Part shown: positions 8,188-17,207 of the stretch, one piece after another
How the letters are laid out: each line of letters starts with the position of its first letter
Numbering within the stretch: position 1 is the stretch's first letter
DNA from: Moraxellaceae bacterium
GTDB lineage: Bacteria > Pseudomonadota > Gammaproteobacteria > Pseudomonadales > Moraxellaceae
Assembly: GCA_004173455.1 (NCBI GenBank)
Contig: SECL01000012.1
Span: 1-64,000 of the forward strand
Length of the DNA: 64,000 nt
Direction: 5' to 3'
Translations under genes and position numbers: made by a program
Notes under the pieces: model-generated
Seen by the model: the letters and a program-made list of their open reading frames with translations, nothing else
What the model was told of the DNA's origin: nothing
The model's database searches: none

Positions 8188-9467
8188 ACTCTTCTTCTTT
8201 TCGCACTCCAGCTTTACCGCATGGTGCTTTATTTTTACTTTGCGTCACGGTTGCAAGTCCGGTTGCTGTACAGGCTCAAACGCTCCAGCAAAGTATTGCG
8301 CTGGCCAAGGACTATCAGTCAGAACGACGGTTGGCGGGTTTACAGGTCGAAGATCAAGTCGCACAACTGGCGCAAGTTCGTGCCCAGTATGGTTTTAAGC
8401 TCAATGCCAACGCTGAAATTGGCGCAGGCTATATTACCACTGAAAAAAATGCGTTATTTCCTGAAGAAGGCAAGCGATTTCCACAAACCGTAGGTATACA
8501 GTTTAGTTATCCTTTATATACCGCAGGTCGGCAACAACTGGCCGTTCAGGCTGTGCAGACTGGTATTGAAGCAGCACAGGCCAACGTCAGTTATGTGGAT
8601 ACACAGGCGGCACTGGCTGCTATCAACCTGCATGCGGCCATTACTCGCGATCTGGCGCTCATTCAGCTGGAGCAGGACAATCAGCGCTCATTGGATCAAG
8701 CTGCCCGCGATGCTGGTTTACGTCTAAAAGCCGGTGAAGTCACCAAAACCGATCTGGCTCAGGCCAGTGCACGACAGGCTCAGGGTGTGGCCAGTCAAAG
8801 CCGTGCCGAAGCAGCATTACAGGTCGATCAGTCCCGCTATGTGCAATTGACTGGCCAAAGCCCACAAAATCTTGAAGCGCTCGATCAGGTGCAAACAGTG
8901 CCCACCTTAACCGACGCGCTGGCAATGATTGAAAGTACGCCATTCATTGAAAATGCGCGCTTGCAACTCAAGGCAGCACAGCAACAACTGGAACTTAGCC
9001 ATCGGGAAAGCTATCCCAGCATCCAGCTGGCTGGCCGTGCCAATACACAAGATGACAGTGATTTTTCTACCAGCCGGCTTGGTGCATATGGCGTGAGTTT
9101 GCAAGCCAGCCTGCCCATTCTGGATGGGGGCACTCGCAAGGCCGAAGTATTGCGTGCACAGGCACGGGTTGCCATTGCACAAGAACAGCTCGACAGTAAC
9201 CGTCGCCAGCTTCAGCAGCGTCTGACCGAAAGCTATGCCATGCTGCAAACCAGCCAAAACCAATATCCGGCGCTAATCAAGGCACGTGATGCCGCGCAAT
9301 TAGCGTTGCAAACCATTCGACGTGAACTGGAACTCGGCACACGCACTACCTATGACTTATTGACTGCCGAGCAAACCTTACTGGATGCCAATACTCAACT
9401 GATTTTAAATCAGGAAGATAAAGCCTTAAACGCCTATCAAATTTTAGCGCAGCTCAATCGCATCTAA
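8184..9467 (+). CDS. TolC-family outer membrane efflux channel
   Basis: The 427-residue protein begins with a signal peptide (LFLLCVTVASPVAVQAQ, cleavage about residue 32). The mature part starts with the OEP pattern TLQQSIALAKDY and shows the two-fold repeat of the family: helical hairpins rich in Ala/Gln and beta strands such as VGIQFSYPLYTAGRQQ and VSLQASLPILDGGTRK. It forms the trimeric outer-membrane tunnel for the adjacent fusion protein and EmrB-like pump. The ATG overlaps the tetR stop and has no ribosome binding site of its own. Coupling a repressor and the channel in one unit, opposite the pump, gives the repressor control of the entire exporter. Confidence 0.92.
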   Translation: MNSSSFRTPALPHGALFLLCVTVASPVAVQAQTLQQSIALAKDYQSERRLAGLQVEDQVAQLAQVRAQYGFKLNANAEIGAGYITTEKNALFPEEGKRFPQTVGIQFSYPLYTAGRQQLAVQAVQTGIEAAQANVSYVDTQAALAAINLHAAITRDLALIQLEQDNQRSLDQAARDAGLRLKAGEVTKTDLAQASARQAQGVASQSRAEAALQVDQSRYVQLTGQSPQNLEALDQVQTVPTLTDALAMIESTPFIENARLQLKAAQQQLELSHRESYPSIQLAGRANTQDDSDFSTSRLGAYGVSLQASLPILDGGTRKAEVLRAQARVAIAQEQLDSNRRQLQQRLTESYAMLQTSQNQYPALIKARDAAQLALQTIRRELELGTRTTYDLLTAEQTLLDANTQLILNQEDKALNAYQILAQLNRI

Positions 9468-9472
9468 AACTC

Positions 9473-9501
9473 ACCCTGTAATGACATCTTCATTACAGGG
9501 T
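9473..9501 (+). terminator. Perfect 12-bp hairpin after the TolC gene
   Basis: ACCCTGTAATGA (9473-9484) pairs fully with TCATTACAGGGT (9490-9501) around a 5-base loop, six bases after the tolC stop. There is no T-tract, so it may be a weak terminator, a processing or 3'-end-protecting stem rather than a classical terminator. Confidence 0.6.
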
Positions 9502-9586
9502 ATGGCTGTTTCAGCCCAGTAAAAGCCTTAAAGATGATGTATAGATTGGCAAAGTAAATCTTAAAGCCATCAAATTGGGATAGCCT

Positions 9587-9616
9587 TTGCAGGCTTGCCC
9601 TGCAATCGCTTATACT
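9587..9616 (+). promoter_or_regulatory. Candidate sigma-70 promoter of argF
   Basis: TTGCAG (9587-9592) and TATACT (9611-9616) are separated by 18 bases and lie 81 bases upstream of the argF ATG. The -10 matches consensus at five of six positions. Confidence 0.5.
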
Positions 9617-9655
9617 CAGGACAGTCTAATATATTAAACGGATGACATTGGCTGT

Positions 9656-9686
9656 GAGCACCGCCTTAAGGTGCTCATTGTTTTTG
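9656..9686 (+). promoter_or_regulatory. Leader hairpin with T-run just before argF
   Basis: GAGCACC (9656-9662) pairs with GGTGCTC (9670-9676), followed by ATTGTTTTT. The hairpin sits between the candidate promoter and the ribosome binding site GCGGAG. It has the form of a short intrinsic terminator, so it may attenuate argF, or it may mark the end of a short leader RNA. Confidence 0.45.
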
Positions 9687-9696
9687 CGGAGACATT

Positions 9697-10614
9697 ATGG
9701 CCCTGCGGCATTTTTTAACCCTAACCGATCTTAGCGCGACAGAACTCAAAGCAATTATTGATCGCGCCATTGAACTCAAAGCTATGCAGCGCAAAGGTGA
9801 AATCTATCAGCCTTTTGTGGGCAAAGTGCTGGGTATGATTTTTGAAAAATCCAGTACCCGTACCCGTGTTTCATTTGAAGCTGGCATGATCCAGTTTGGT
9901 GGTGGTGCCATTTTTTTATCACCGCGTGATACCCAGCTTGGTCGCGGCGAACCCATTGAAGACTCTGCCCGGGTTATTTCTAGCATGCTGGACATTGTAA
10001 TGATTCGGACATTTGCCCACACCACTGTAGAACGCTTTGCCCAGTATTCTAAAGTGCCTGTGATCAATGGTCTGACGGATACGCATCACCCCTGCCAGCT
10101 ATTGGCTGACCTGCAAACCTTTAAGGAACATCGCGGCGAGATCGCAGGCAAGACCGTATCGTGGATTGGTGATGGCAACAATATGTGCAACTCCTATGTT
10201 CATGCTGCACACATGCTGGATTTTAAACTGCGCATTGCAACGCCGTATGGTTTTGAGCCTGAACCTGAGTTACTCGAAGAATATGCGTATTGTGTTGAGC
10301 TGGTCAAAAGCGCCGAAGAAGCTGCTGAAGGCTCCCATTTGCTCACCACGGATGTCTGGGCCAGCATGGGTCAGGAAAACGAGCAAAATACCCGTAAGCG
10401 CCGTTTTGCGCCTTTTCAGATTTCTCCACCACTCATGGATCTGGCCAGCCCGGATGCATTATTTATGCACTGCCTGCCTGCCCACCGCGGTGAAGAAATT
10501 TCAGAAGACATGCTGGATGACCCGCGTGCTGTAGTGTGGGATGAAGCCGAGAACCGTTTGCATGCGCAAAAAGCGTTGGTTGAGTTTTTATTATTTGAAC
10601 TTCAGAAAAAGTAA
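9697..10614 (+). CDS. argF: Ornithine carbamoyltransferase
   Basis: ArgF makes citrulline from ornithine and carbamoyl phosphate in arginine synthesis, in the cytoplasm. All signature motifs are present in the 305-residue protein: SSTRTR (residues 52-57, carbamoyl phosphate), HPCQ (131-134, catalytic), the ornithine-binding GDGNNMCNS and HCLPAHRG (258-265). Length matches the anabolic trimeric form. ATG 9697 has GCGGAGACATT upstream. It stands alone between the efflux locus and a lysine-rich protein gene, with its own terminator, and has a hairpin in its leader. No other arg gene is in the window. Confidence 0.97.
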   Translation: MALRHFLTLTDLSATELKAIIDRAIELKAMQRKGEIYQPFVGKVLGMIFEKSSTRTRVSFEAGMIQFGGGAIFLSPRDTQLGRGEPIEDSARVISSMLDIVMIRTFAHTTVERFAQYSKVPVINGLTDTHHPCQLLADLQTFKEHRGEIAGKTVSWIGDGNNMCNSYVHAAHMLDFKLRIATPYGFEPEPELLEEYAYCVELVKSAEEAAEGSHLLTTDVWASMGQENEQNTRKRRFAPFQISPPLMDLASPDALFMHCLPAHRGEEISEDMLDDPRAVVWDEAENRLHAQKALVEFLLFELQKK

Positions 10615-10658
10615 TAGCCGCTCAATTTCAGTTTATAAATTTGTCGTTAAATAATATG

Positions 10659-10681
10659 GGGAACTTCGATTCCCTTTTTTG
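10659..10681 (+). terminator. Rho-independent terminator of argF
   Basis: GGGAA (10659-10663), a 6-base loop and TTCCC (10670-10674) are followed by six T, 45 bases past the argF stop. Confidence 0.8.
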
Positions 10682-10835
10682 TACTTACTCTCCTTAATTT
10701 TTAATTAAAACTTTATGTGTTGACTCAAGCATTACATATATTGCAGTTGCCCTACACAGAATGACAGTTATTTACCGACTCATTTTTTAGCCATGTTAAA
10801 ACTGAAGAATCGTTAATTTTAATGAGGAATTCATC

Positions 10836-11243
10836 ATGGCTCGTGGAGATAAATCAGCATATACCGACAAACAAAAACGTCAGGCTGAACACATTGAAGA
10901 CAGTGAAAAGAAACAGGGTCGCTCAACTGATACTGCCGAACGCATTGCATGGGCAACTGTGAACAAGCAAGATGGTGGTGGTAAGAAAAAAGCGGCCAGC
11001 AAGTCTGATAGCAACAGTAAAACTGGCAGTTCCAGCAAATCAACCAAAGCTAAATCTGAAAAGCCCAAATCCACCAAAACCAAGTCAGATAAACCAAAAT
11101 CCGACAGCAAAAAAGCTTCAACCAAGAAATCAGCCAGTTCAAAATCTGATAGCAAAAAATCCGATGATAAAAAAGCCTCCACTAAAAAGGAAGGCGCCAA
11201 AAAATCATCTGAAAAGAAATCATCTGCTAAAAAAAGTAAATAG
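10836..11243 (+). CDS. Lysine/serine-rich small basic protein with conserved N-terminal domain
   Basis: The 135-residue protein has a conserved head of about 50 residues (MARGDKSAYTDKQKRQAEHI, then AERIAWATVNKQDGGG) found in a family often labelled plasmid stabilisation protein, although no function is established. The remaining 85 residues are almost only Lys, Ser, Ala, Thr, Asp and Pro, in repeats such as KSDSKK and KKAS, like the C-terminal tail of histone H1 or the KR-rich tails of bacterial nucleoid proteins. The tail could bind DNA or RNA; this is inference. ATG has GAGGAATTC upstream. It is monocistronic, with a bidirectional-looking terminator after it. Confidence 0.85.
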   Translation: MARGDKSAYTDKQKRQAEHIEDSEKKQGRSTDTAERIAWATVNKQDGGGKKKAASKSDSNSKTGSSSKSTKAKSEKPKSTKTKSDKPKSDSKKASTKKSASSKSDSKKSDDKKASTKKEGAKKSSEKKSSAKKSK

Positions 11244-11271
11244 CCCGTAGGCGTTTCGATTTTTGGCTATT

Positions 11272-11317
11272 AAAAAATATGCCCGGTGATCATAGCAAGT
11301 CGCCGGGCATATTTTTA
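11272..11317 (+). terminator. Terminator between two convergent genes
   Basis: ATATGCCCGGTGA and TCGCCGGGCATAT form a 13-bp stem with one G-U pair, flanked by an A-run on the left and a T-run on the right. It can end the lysine-rich protein transcript on the plus strand and the mgtC-like transcript on the minus strand. Confidence 0.85.
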
Positions 11318-11347
11318 TGGCAAGTTTTGCTTGAGTTTGCTTTAAAG

Positions 11348-12040
11348 TTAATCACCTGTTGGCGACAGACCAAAACCCTCAACATGCTCCATTTTTAGCA
11401 AGGCATGGCTCAACAGATTGAGATTTTCCGCTTTTAAAGTGCTTACGGTCATTTGATAACGGAACGAATTATCCTGATCGGCATGGTAGCTCATGGCGTT
11501 CACGCTAAAGCCGTAACTTTTAAGCATAGCGCGCAATTCGGTTTCATCGAGCACCTGATGCCGTGCAAAACGAATCCAGTGATGGGCAAAAATCTGTGAT
11601 GGCATCATCGATTCAATGCGTCGGAAAACCGACAAAATACCCACAGTGAGAATCGTGGCAACGATGGCTGGAAAGAAAAAACCAATTCCCATGAGTACGC
11701 CAATTGCAGCCGTAATCCAGATGGATGCTGCCGTGGTCAGGCCACGTACGCTCAGGCCCTCCTTAAAAATTACCCCTGCACCCAGAAAACCAATACCCGT
11801 CATAATCCCCTGTGCAGTACGGGTCGGATCAATCCGGATCATGTCATGGGCAGCACCCGGCATCCACTGGCTTTGATAGAGAGTAACCAGCATCAGCAAA
11901 CTTGAGGTCAGGCACACTAGCGTATGCGTCCTAAAACCGGCTGGCCGACCATGAAAACTGCGCTCAAGGCCAATGGCAGCACCGGCCACCAGCGCACTCA
12001 CCAGATGTACCAGAATATTGATGTAGTCATTTTCATTCAT
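11348..12040 (-). CDS. MgtC/SapB family inner membrane protein
   Basis: The 230-residue protein has four to five membrane helices in the first 140 residues and the family hallmark GAAIGLERSFHGRPAGFRTH (residues about 20-39), followed by a GIGFLGAGVIFKEG loop. The C-terminal 80 residues are soluble and ACT-like, as in long MgtC proteins. MgtC of Salmonella supports growth at low Mg2+ and survival in macrophages by acting on the F1Fo ATPase; many homologues, including likely this one, have no tested role. ATG 12040 has a GGAGG 12 bases upstream. Nothing in the leader resembles the Mg2+-sensing mgtC leader of enterobacteria. Confidence 0.88.
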   Translation of the reverse strand: MNENDYINILVHLVSALVAGAAIGLERSFHGRPAGFRTHTLVCLTSSLLMLVTLYQSQWMPGAAHDMIRIDPTRTAQGIMTGIGFLGAGVIFKEGLSVRGLTTAASIWITAAIGVLMGIGFFFPAIVATILTVGILSVFRRIESMMPSQIFAHHWIRFARHQVLDETELRAMLKSYGFSVNAMSYHADQDNSFRYQMTVSTLKAENLNLLSHALLKMEHVEGFGLSPTGD

Positions 12041-12540
12041 TTAATCGTGTTACCTCCCATGATCCTGTTATAGCATAAACCAGAATACGTCATGATTTTG
12101 TCTAAATATTAGCCACTTCTATGGATAGCAGGAGTCAATTTCTTGTGTAATCACATGCTGGTCAGTAAAACATTAATATAGAGAGAATGTGAATTTACTA
12201 TAGCTTTAAAGTTTGTTTAGAATAGTGCTTTTTCTGCCAGTTCGCCGAAAATACAAGCAAAATGGCTGTTTTTAATCACAAGATTATTATAATTTTTTGG
12301 ACAAATGGTCAAATTTAGCATTGCCAAATTTATTTTTTTTGCGTATCTTGCAGCGAAGTAGCGTAAATATTTCATTTTTTGTAGCGAACTGGCAAAGTTG
12401 AAAGGAATTCTAAACTTCTCGCCTTAAATGTTTCAAACTGCATTCAATAAAAATATATCGCCTTTTTTCAGTAAGATAGGCCTAAACTACGGCTTGGTCA
12501 TGCACAGTCATGTTATACGGTAATTTGGAGCAGCCCAATA
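12041..12540. other. 500-bp intergenic region upstream of aroQ and mgtC-like gene
   Basis: This AT-rich divergent region must hold the promoters of the mgtC-like gene and of aroQ. I see no ORF above 10 codons with a ribosome binding site. The only clear structure is a 10-bp inverted repeat, GCCAGTTCGC at 12236-12245 and GCGAACTGGC at 12384-12393, with 138 bases between the arms. Confidence 0.6.
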
Positions 12541-13002
12541 ATGCCTTCGACGGATATTCTGGTTTTACATGGACCCAACCTCAACCTGCTTGGTCAGCGC
12601 GAACCAGAAATCTACGGCAATACCACACTGACTGATATTAACCACAAACTTGCTCAACAGGCAAATCAGGCTGGTTTTCACCTGGATAGTTTTCAGAGTA
12701 ACTGGGAAGGTGCGCTGGTTGACCGCATTCAGCAAGCTTATACCGAGCAAAGCCGTTTTATTATTATTAATCCTGCTGCACTCACGCATACTTCTGTCGC
12801 GCTTCGAGATGCCTTGTTGGGTGTCATGATTCCTTTTATTGAAGTACATTTATCCAACGTGCATGCCCGCGAAGCATTTCGTCATCATTCCTATTTATCA
12901 GATAAAGCACAGGCTGTGATTTGCGGTCTGGGTGCTGATGGATATTATTTTGCCTTAAGCCATGTGATCAGCAGGCTTGGCACAGCACCACCCACGGTTT
13001 GA
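12541..13002 (+). CDS. aroQ: 3-dehydroquinate dehydratase, type II
   Basis: AroQ converts 3-dehydroquinate to 3-dehydroshikimate, step three of the shikimate pathway. The 153-residue protein has the flavodoxin-like fold motifs: [18 protein letters not shown] with the catalytic tyrosine, [16 protein letters not shown], and [20 protein letters not shown] with the catalytic histidine region. FQSNWEGA replaces the FQSNHEG of many homologues, a form I associate with Acinetobacter-type enzymes. The start ATG is at 12541 with only a weak GGAG 14 bases upstream. It leads the aroQ-accB-accC cluster. Confidence 0.96.
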   Translation: MPSTDILVLHGPNLNLLGQREPEIYGNTTLTDINHKLAQQANQAGFHLDSFQSNWEGALVDRIQQAYTEQSRFIIINPAALTHTSVALRDALLGVMIPFIEVHLSNVHAREAFRHHSYLSDKAQAVICGLGADGYYFALSHVISRLGTAPPTV

Positions 13003-13101
13003 ATGTTAGCAAGCTGACCTTTCAACCGGCTTGCCTGCGCTTCACTAGGGAATGCAGGTAACCTATTCACTTTTATTGCAACACAGTCTGGAACACGCCG
13101 C

Positions 13102-13512
13102 ATGGACATTCGAAAAATCAAGAAGCTGATTGATCTGATGATTGAATCAGATTTGCAGGCGCTCGAAGTAAAAGAAGGTGATCAATCCATTTCTCTTACC
13201 CGCCGTACGCCTGTTATAGCTGCGGCTGCCCTGTCTGCTCTGCCTGAACCCGCGCCGCAAGTTCGTACCCAGCGCGGTGTCATTGAAACATCACCGATGG
13301 TGGGGGTGTTTTATGCGGCACCCAATCCCGGCGAAGCGCCTTTTGTCAAGATTGGCCAAACCGTACAGGCGGGTGATACGTTGGGAATTATTGAAGCCAT
13401 GAAAATCATGAATCCAATTGAAGCAACCCACAGTGGTGTGATTGAGGAAATTCTGGTGAAAAATGCTGATGTAGTTCAGTATGGACAGCCACTTTTTCGT
13501 TACCGTGCTTAA
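13102..13512 (+). CDS. accB: Biotin carboxyl carrier protein of acetyl-CoA carboxylase
   Basis: AccB carries the biotin that shuttles CO2 from biotin carboxylase to the carboxyltransferase in the first step of fatty acid synthesis. The C-terminal domain (residues 60-136) holds the EAMKIMNPIEA motif, with biotinyl-lysine K101, and the MVGVFYAAPNPGEAPFVKIG segment that contains the thumb. The Pro/Ala linker between the N-terminal helix region and the biotinyl domain is shorter than in E. coli, giving 136 rather than 156 residues. It is followed after 82 bases by accC, the usual accBC operon order, and is downstream of aroQ. Confidence 0.97.
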   Translation: MDIRKIKKLIDLMIESDLQALEVKEGDQSISLTRRTPVIAAAALSALPEPAPQVRTQRGVIETSPMVGVFYAAPNPGEAPFVKIGQTVQAGDTLGIIEAMKIMNPIEATHSGVIEEILVKNADVVQYGQPLFRYRA

Positions 13513-13594
13513 ATGTAAGGCGAAACAAAGCAGTACCAAATCCTGAGCACCTCATCACTGCTTTTGGAATAGACCGATTTTGGAATAAACCGTT

Positions 13595-14965
13595 ATGCTA
13601 CAAAAAATCCTAATCGCCAACCGTGGTGAAATTGCACTGCGTATCACCCGAGCCTGCAAGGCGCTAGGGATCAAAACTGTTGGGGTATATTCCAGTGCTG
13701 ATAAGGATTTGATGCATTTGCGCTTTGTGGATGAGGCGGTTTGTATTGGTGCAGGCGCGAGCAGCGAAAGCTACCTGAATATTCCAGCTCTCATCAGTGC
13801 CGCTGAAGTGACCGGTGCTGATGCCATTCATCCGGGCTATGGATTCCTCTCAGAAAATGCCGAATTTGCCGAGCTGGTCGAAAATTCAGGCTTTACCTTT
13901 ATTGGCCCACGCCCCGAACATATTCGTCTGATGGGCAACAAGGTTTCTGCCATTTTGGCCATGAAAAAAGCTGGTGTTCCAACTGTTCCCGGTTCCACCC
14001 GTGCTGTCACTACTCACAATGCACTGGCTGAGGCCAAAAATATTGGTTTTCCCCTCATTGTCAAAGCTGCTGCTGGTGGTGGTGGCCGTGGTATGCGCAT
14101 TGTAGAGCGTGTGGATATACTGCTGGAATCTGTACAAGCCGCCCAGCGTGATGCCGAAATGTGGTTTGGCGATGACACTGTCTATATGGAACGGTTTTTA
14201 CAAAAACCACGACATGTTGAAGTACAGGTATTGGGTGATGGCATGGGTCATGCGATCCATTTGTTTGACCGTGATTGCTCACTACAACGTCGTCATCAGA
14301 AAGTCATTGAAGAAGCGCCAGCACCCGACCTGCCAGAACAGGCACGCGCAGATATTCTGCAAGCTTGTGTGAGTGCTTGTGAACTCATGCAATATCGCGG
14401 TGCAGGAACTTTTGAATTTTTGTTTGAAGATGAACAGTTCTTTTTTATTGAAATGAACACGCGGGTTCAGGTTGAACATCCGGTCACAGAGTGTATTACC
14501 GGGATTGATATTATTGAACAACAAATCCGCATTGCTGCCGGGCTTGGGCTGGATATTACTCAAGATGATGTGCAGATTTGCGGTCATGCCATTGAATGCC
14601 GCATTAATGCCGAAGACCCGAAAACCTTTATGCCCTCACCCGGTACTATCAAATATTTTCATGCACCAGGTGGCGCTGGCATTCGCTTTGATTCGCATAT
14701 TTATAGCGGCTACAGTATACCGCCGTACTATGATTCCATGATTGGCAAGCTGATTGCGCATGCCAAAGACCGGCCAACGGCACTAGCTCGCTTGCGTCAA
14801 GCATTAGATGAAACCATTATTGATGGGGTGAAAACCAATATTAGTCTGCACCGCAATGTGATCTTGTGTGATGCCGACTTTAATCGGCAGGCCATGGATA
14901 TTCACTATCTTGAAAAAAATCTGCTCAAGCGTCAGGATGAAACTGAAGGATCTACTTCGGCTTGA
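13595..14965 (+). CDS. accC: Biotin carboxylase subunit of acetyl-CoA carboxylase
   Basis: AccC carboxylates the biotin of AccB using ATP and bicarbonate. The 456-residue ATP-grasp protein starts [18 protein letters not shown], the biotin-carboxylase N-domain signature; the glycine-rich ATP lid [11 protein letters not shown] and the active-site [16 protein letters not shown] are intact. Length is close to the E. coli enzyme (449). No clear ribosome binding site precedes ATG 13595. No terminator is evident after it; a convergent hypothetical gene ends 70 bases downstream. Confidence 0.98.
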   Translation: MLQKILIANRGEIALRITRACKALGIKTVGVYSSADKDLMHLRFVDEAVCIGAGASSESYLNIPALISAAEVTGADAIHPGYGFLSENAEFAELVENSGFTFIGPRPEHIRLMGNKVSAILAMKKAGVPTVPGSTRAVTTHNALAEAKNIGFPLIVKAAAGGGGRGMRIVERVDILLESVQAAQRDAEMWFGDDTVYMERFLQKPRHVEVQVLGDGMGHAIHLFDRDCSLQRRHQKVIEEAPAPDLPEQARADILQACVSACELMQYRGAGTFEFLFEDEQFFFIEMNTRVQVEHPVTECITGIDIIEQQIRIAAGLGLDITQDDVQICGHAIECRINAEDPKTFMPSPGTIKYFHAPGGAGIRFDSHIYSGYSIPPYYDSMIGKLIAHAKDRPTALARLRQALDETIIDGVKTNISLHRNVILCDADFNRQAMDIHYLEKNLLKRQDETEGSTSA

Positions 14966-15035
14966 TGCAAACGCTACAAATTAAAAAGAATAAAATTATC
15001 CGGTTTTTAATGTCAAAATTTGATGAGTGTGCGAT

Positions 15036-15743
15036 TTAGGGCAAAACTCGACGTAATGACGCAAAGCACTGGCTGCCATCGGGTGTAGTGCAAAAATCCA
15101 TACTGGATGACCCTGTCCATTTGACATATTGCTGCTGGTCTTCCCCGCGCTGGTCAATGGCATTGCCTGAACAGTCAGTTTGCAAATTATCGTACTGAAT
15201 ACGCATAGCGAGTACGGGCGATCCCGGCTCAGCAACAGCAGGCACCTGATAAACATACTTGCCATACGTCCACTCTGCACCACTTTTTATCACCACATCG
15301 CCTTTTTCCATAAAGTTATAATACTCAATACATTGGGCACCGGGAATCGTCATGGCCCATAATCCGGTCACCTGCGGACGACTCACAATCACAATCTTGT
15401 TGTCCTGTTCTGGCACATCAACACTTTCGGCTTCCTCAGGTACAGAGGCTGGCGCTGGCTGAGCAGGATTAGCCTGTTCTGCTGGGGCTTGCGGCTCTAT
15501 ACTGGAATGTTCATGCAAAGGTGCATTGGAACTTGCAGTTGCTGCGGCAGTAACCTGCTCTGGTTGCACTGGTTTATCGGCAGCATGGCTTAATGAACAG
15601 CTCAATAGCAGGCCAAGGCCTAATGAAGCAAAGCGTGCAGGCTTTGCTAATACCGAGAGGCTTCCTAAAGATAACGTTTTAAAAAAACTGTAAATATGGT
15701 GTGCAGGCTGCTGCGTCTTGCTATTCATTTTGATGCTATTCAT
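15036..15743 (-). CDS. Secreted hypothetical protein with Pro/Glu-rich linker
   Basis: About 235 residues. A basic N-terminus and hydrophobic segment (FASLGLGLLLSCSLSHAA, residues about 40-58) look like a long signal peptide cleaved after SHAA. A low-complexity linker rich in Ala, Pro, Gln and Glu follows (to about residue 125), then a compact domain of about 110 residues with four cysteines (CIEYYNF, DCSGN, DFC, QCFASLRR) that could form two disulfides in the periplasm. ATG 15743 has AGAAG at a reasonable distance; ATG 15728 is an alternative. I do not recognise the family. It is convergent with accC and downstream of an MFS gene. Confidence 0.7.
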   Translation of the reverse strand: MNSIKMNSKTQQPAHHIYSFFKTLSLGSLSVLAKPARFASLGLGLLLSCSLSHAADKPVQPEQVTAAATASSNAPLHEHSSIEPQAPAEQANPAQPAPASVPEEAESVDVPEQDNKIVIVSRPQVTGLWAMTIPGAQCIEYYNFMEKGDVVIKSGAEWTYGKYVYQVPAVAEPGSPVLAMRIQYDNLQTDCSGNAIDQRGEDQQQYVKWTGSSSMDFCTTPDGSQCFASLRRVLP

Positions 15744-15802
15744 TAACAATTATCTTCTAAAATCAACTAAAAACCCTGCTTTTGATCCTGCAACCGTTTT
15801 AC

Positions 15803-16975
15803 CTAAACGTCAAGTGTTGATTGCGTTTTCACAACATACCGTGAAGACAAAAAGAATAAGCCCAGCAAGACTACCAGTGCAGCCGCATAAAACATGACAT
15901 TGCCGCCATAGGCCTGCCAATAATGACCAGCCAGTAATGACCCTAGCGCAACGCCTAAGCCCCACATAGTGCTATACAATGCTTGTGCCCGTCCCTGTTG
16001 CGCAGGCTGAAAGTGATTGAAAATAACTTGCATGGCAATCACATGAAACAGGCCGAAACTAAACGCATGCAGGCACTGGGCAATAATCTGGACACTCAAA
16101 AACAGCGGAAAGCTGGCCACCAGTATCCAACGGATTGAGGTCAGGATCAGGCACAAAACAATTAACTGATGTTGCACAAAACGCGCCAGTAAATAACGAC
16201 TCTGGCTAAACATGATAATTTCGGCCAGTACGCCCAGTGACCATAGCAAACCTGTCATGCCGGTGCTATAGCCATAGTCTTTTAAATAATTGGAATAAAA
16301 ACTGTAAAACGGTGCATGGGACAATAACAATAAAAATTCTATGATAAAGAATCGCCATACTTGTGGCTGTTTCAGGACAGGAAAAATGGAACTCAGTTTT
16401 TTTTGTGCAGCGGGTGCCTGCGCTGGCTCATGAATTTGCCATGCCCATGTCCACGTTAAGGCCGCAATCAGCATTAATAATATCGGCAAATAATCAATAC
16501 TGATGACAGCAAACAACTTGCCTAATCCAAAAACAGCAGCAATAAAACCCATTGAGCCCCAGCGCCGCACCTTGCCATACAGGCTTTCTCGATGCTCGCC
16601 TAGCCAAAATAAGGTCACCGCTTCAAATTGTGCCAGAATGGCATTTTGAAAAAAGCTGAATACAAACATCAAAATAGCCAGATGACCCAAGGTGTTGGGC
16701 AACAAAAAAATACTCAGCCAGATGATGCATTCCATCAGCGTGGCAAGGCGTACCCAGCGCATGCGTTTACCTGTACGATCGGCCAGCCAGCCCCAGGCGA
16801 TTGGTGCAAAAATCCGCGTGAGGACTGTAATAGATGCCAGCAGACCAATGGTCGCGCGATCAAAGCCCTGCGCTTCCAGATACAGGCTCCAGTACGGCAT
16901 AAATGCGCCAACCACCGCATAATACAGAAAGTAAAAACCGGAGATTTTATACAAACCTGAAATGGAGGGCGTCAT
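15803..16975 (-). CDS. MFS_1-like transporter of the HcaT (3-phenylpropionate permease) type
   Basis: The 390-residue inner-membrane protein has 12 predicted helices. The N-terminus (YFLYYAVVGAFMPYWSLYL, then GLLASITVLTRIFAPIAWGW and LADRTGKR) is characteristic of the MFS_1-like/HcaT group, in which an aromatic first helix is followed by the motif-A loop. HcaT-type proteins are named for 3-phenylpropionate uptake, but the substrate of most homologues is unknown and no aromatic-degradation genes are nearby. Length is the family's usual. No strong ribosome binding site before ATG 16975. Confidence 0.85.
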   Translation of the reverse strand: MTPSISGLYKISGFYFLYYAVVGAFMPYWSLYLEAQGFDRATIGLLASITVLTRIFAPIAWGWLADRTGKRMRWVRLATLMECIIWLSIFLLPNTLGHLAILMFVFSFFQNAILAQFEAVTLFWLGEHRESLYGKVRRWGSMGFIAAVFGLGKLFAVISIDYLPILLMLIAALTWTWAWQIHEPAQAPAAQKKLSSIFPVLKQPQVWRFFIIEFLLLLSHAPFYSFYSNYLKDYGYSTGMTGLLWSLGVLAEIIMFSQSRYLLARFVQHQLIVLCLILTSIRWILVASFPLFLSVQIIAQCLHAFSFGLFHVIAMQVIFNHFQPAQQGRAQALYSTMWGLGVALGSLLAGHYWQAYGGNVMFYAAALVVLLGLFFLSSRYVVKTQSTLDV

Positions 16976-17133
16976 TTTTGGATTCTTTATCTGAGCAACT
17001 TTATCAAACCGGAGAGTTTGGCAAAGCGATATGATATTGACGTATCATCTGGTCTGTGCTTAAATCGCCTCAGTTTGAGATGAGCCTCAATTAGTTTGTT
17101 ATCTGTGCTTGCATGGATTTAGAACAAACGACT

Positions 17134-17167
17134 AAAAGCCCGTACCGTAAAAAGTACGGGCTTTTTT
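17134..17167 (-). terminator. Rho-independent terminator of prmB-aroC
   Basis: AAAAGCCCGTAC pairs with GTACGGGCTTTT around an 8-base loop. On the minus strand the stem is followed by TTTT. It lies about 40 bases beyond the aroC stop. Confidence 0.88.
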
Positions 17168-17207
17168 ATGGCTTTAATCAATGAATTTAATGTCGCAAGC
17201 AAGACGT

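Noticed and set aside
12661-12720. Trp in place of His in the AroQ FQSNHEG motif as a possible active-site defect
   Set aside because: I recall the same NWEG form in Acinetobacter-type AroQ, and the catalytic Tyr and His regions are intact.
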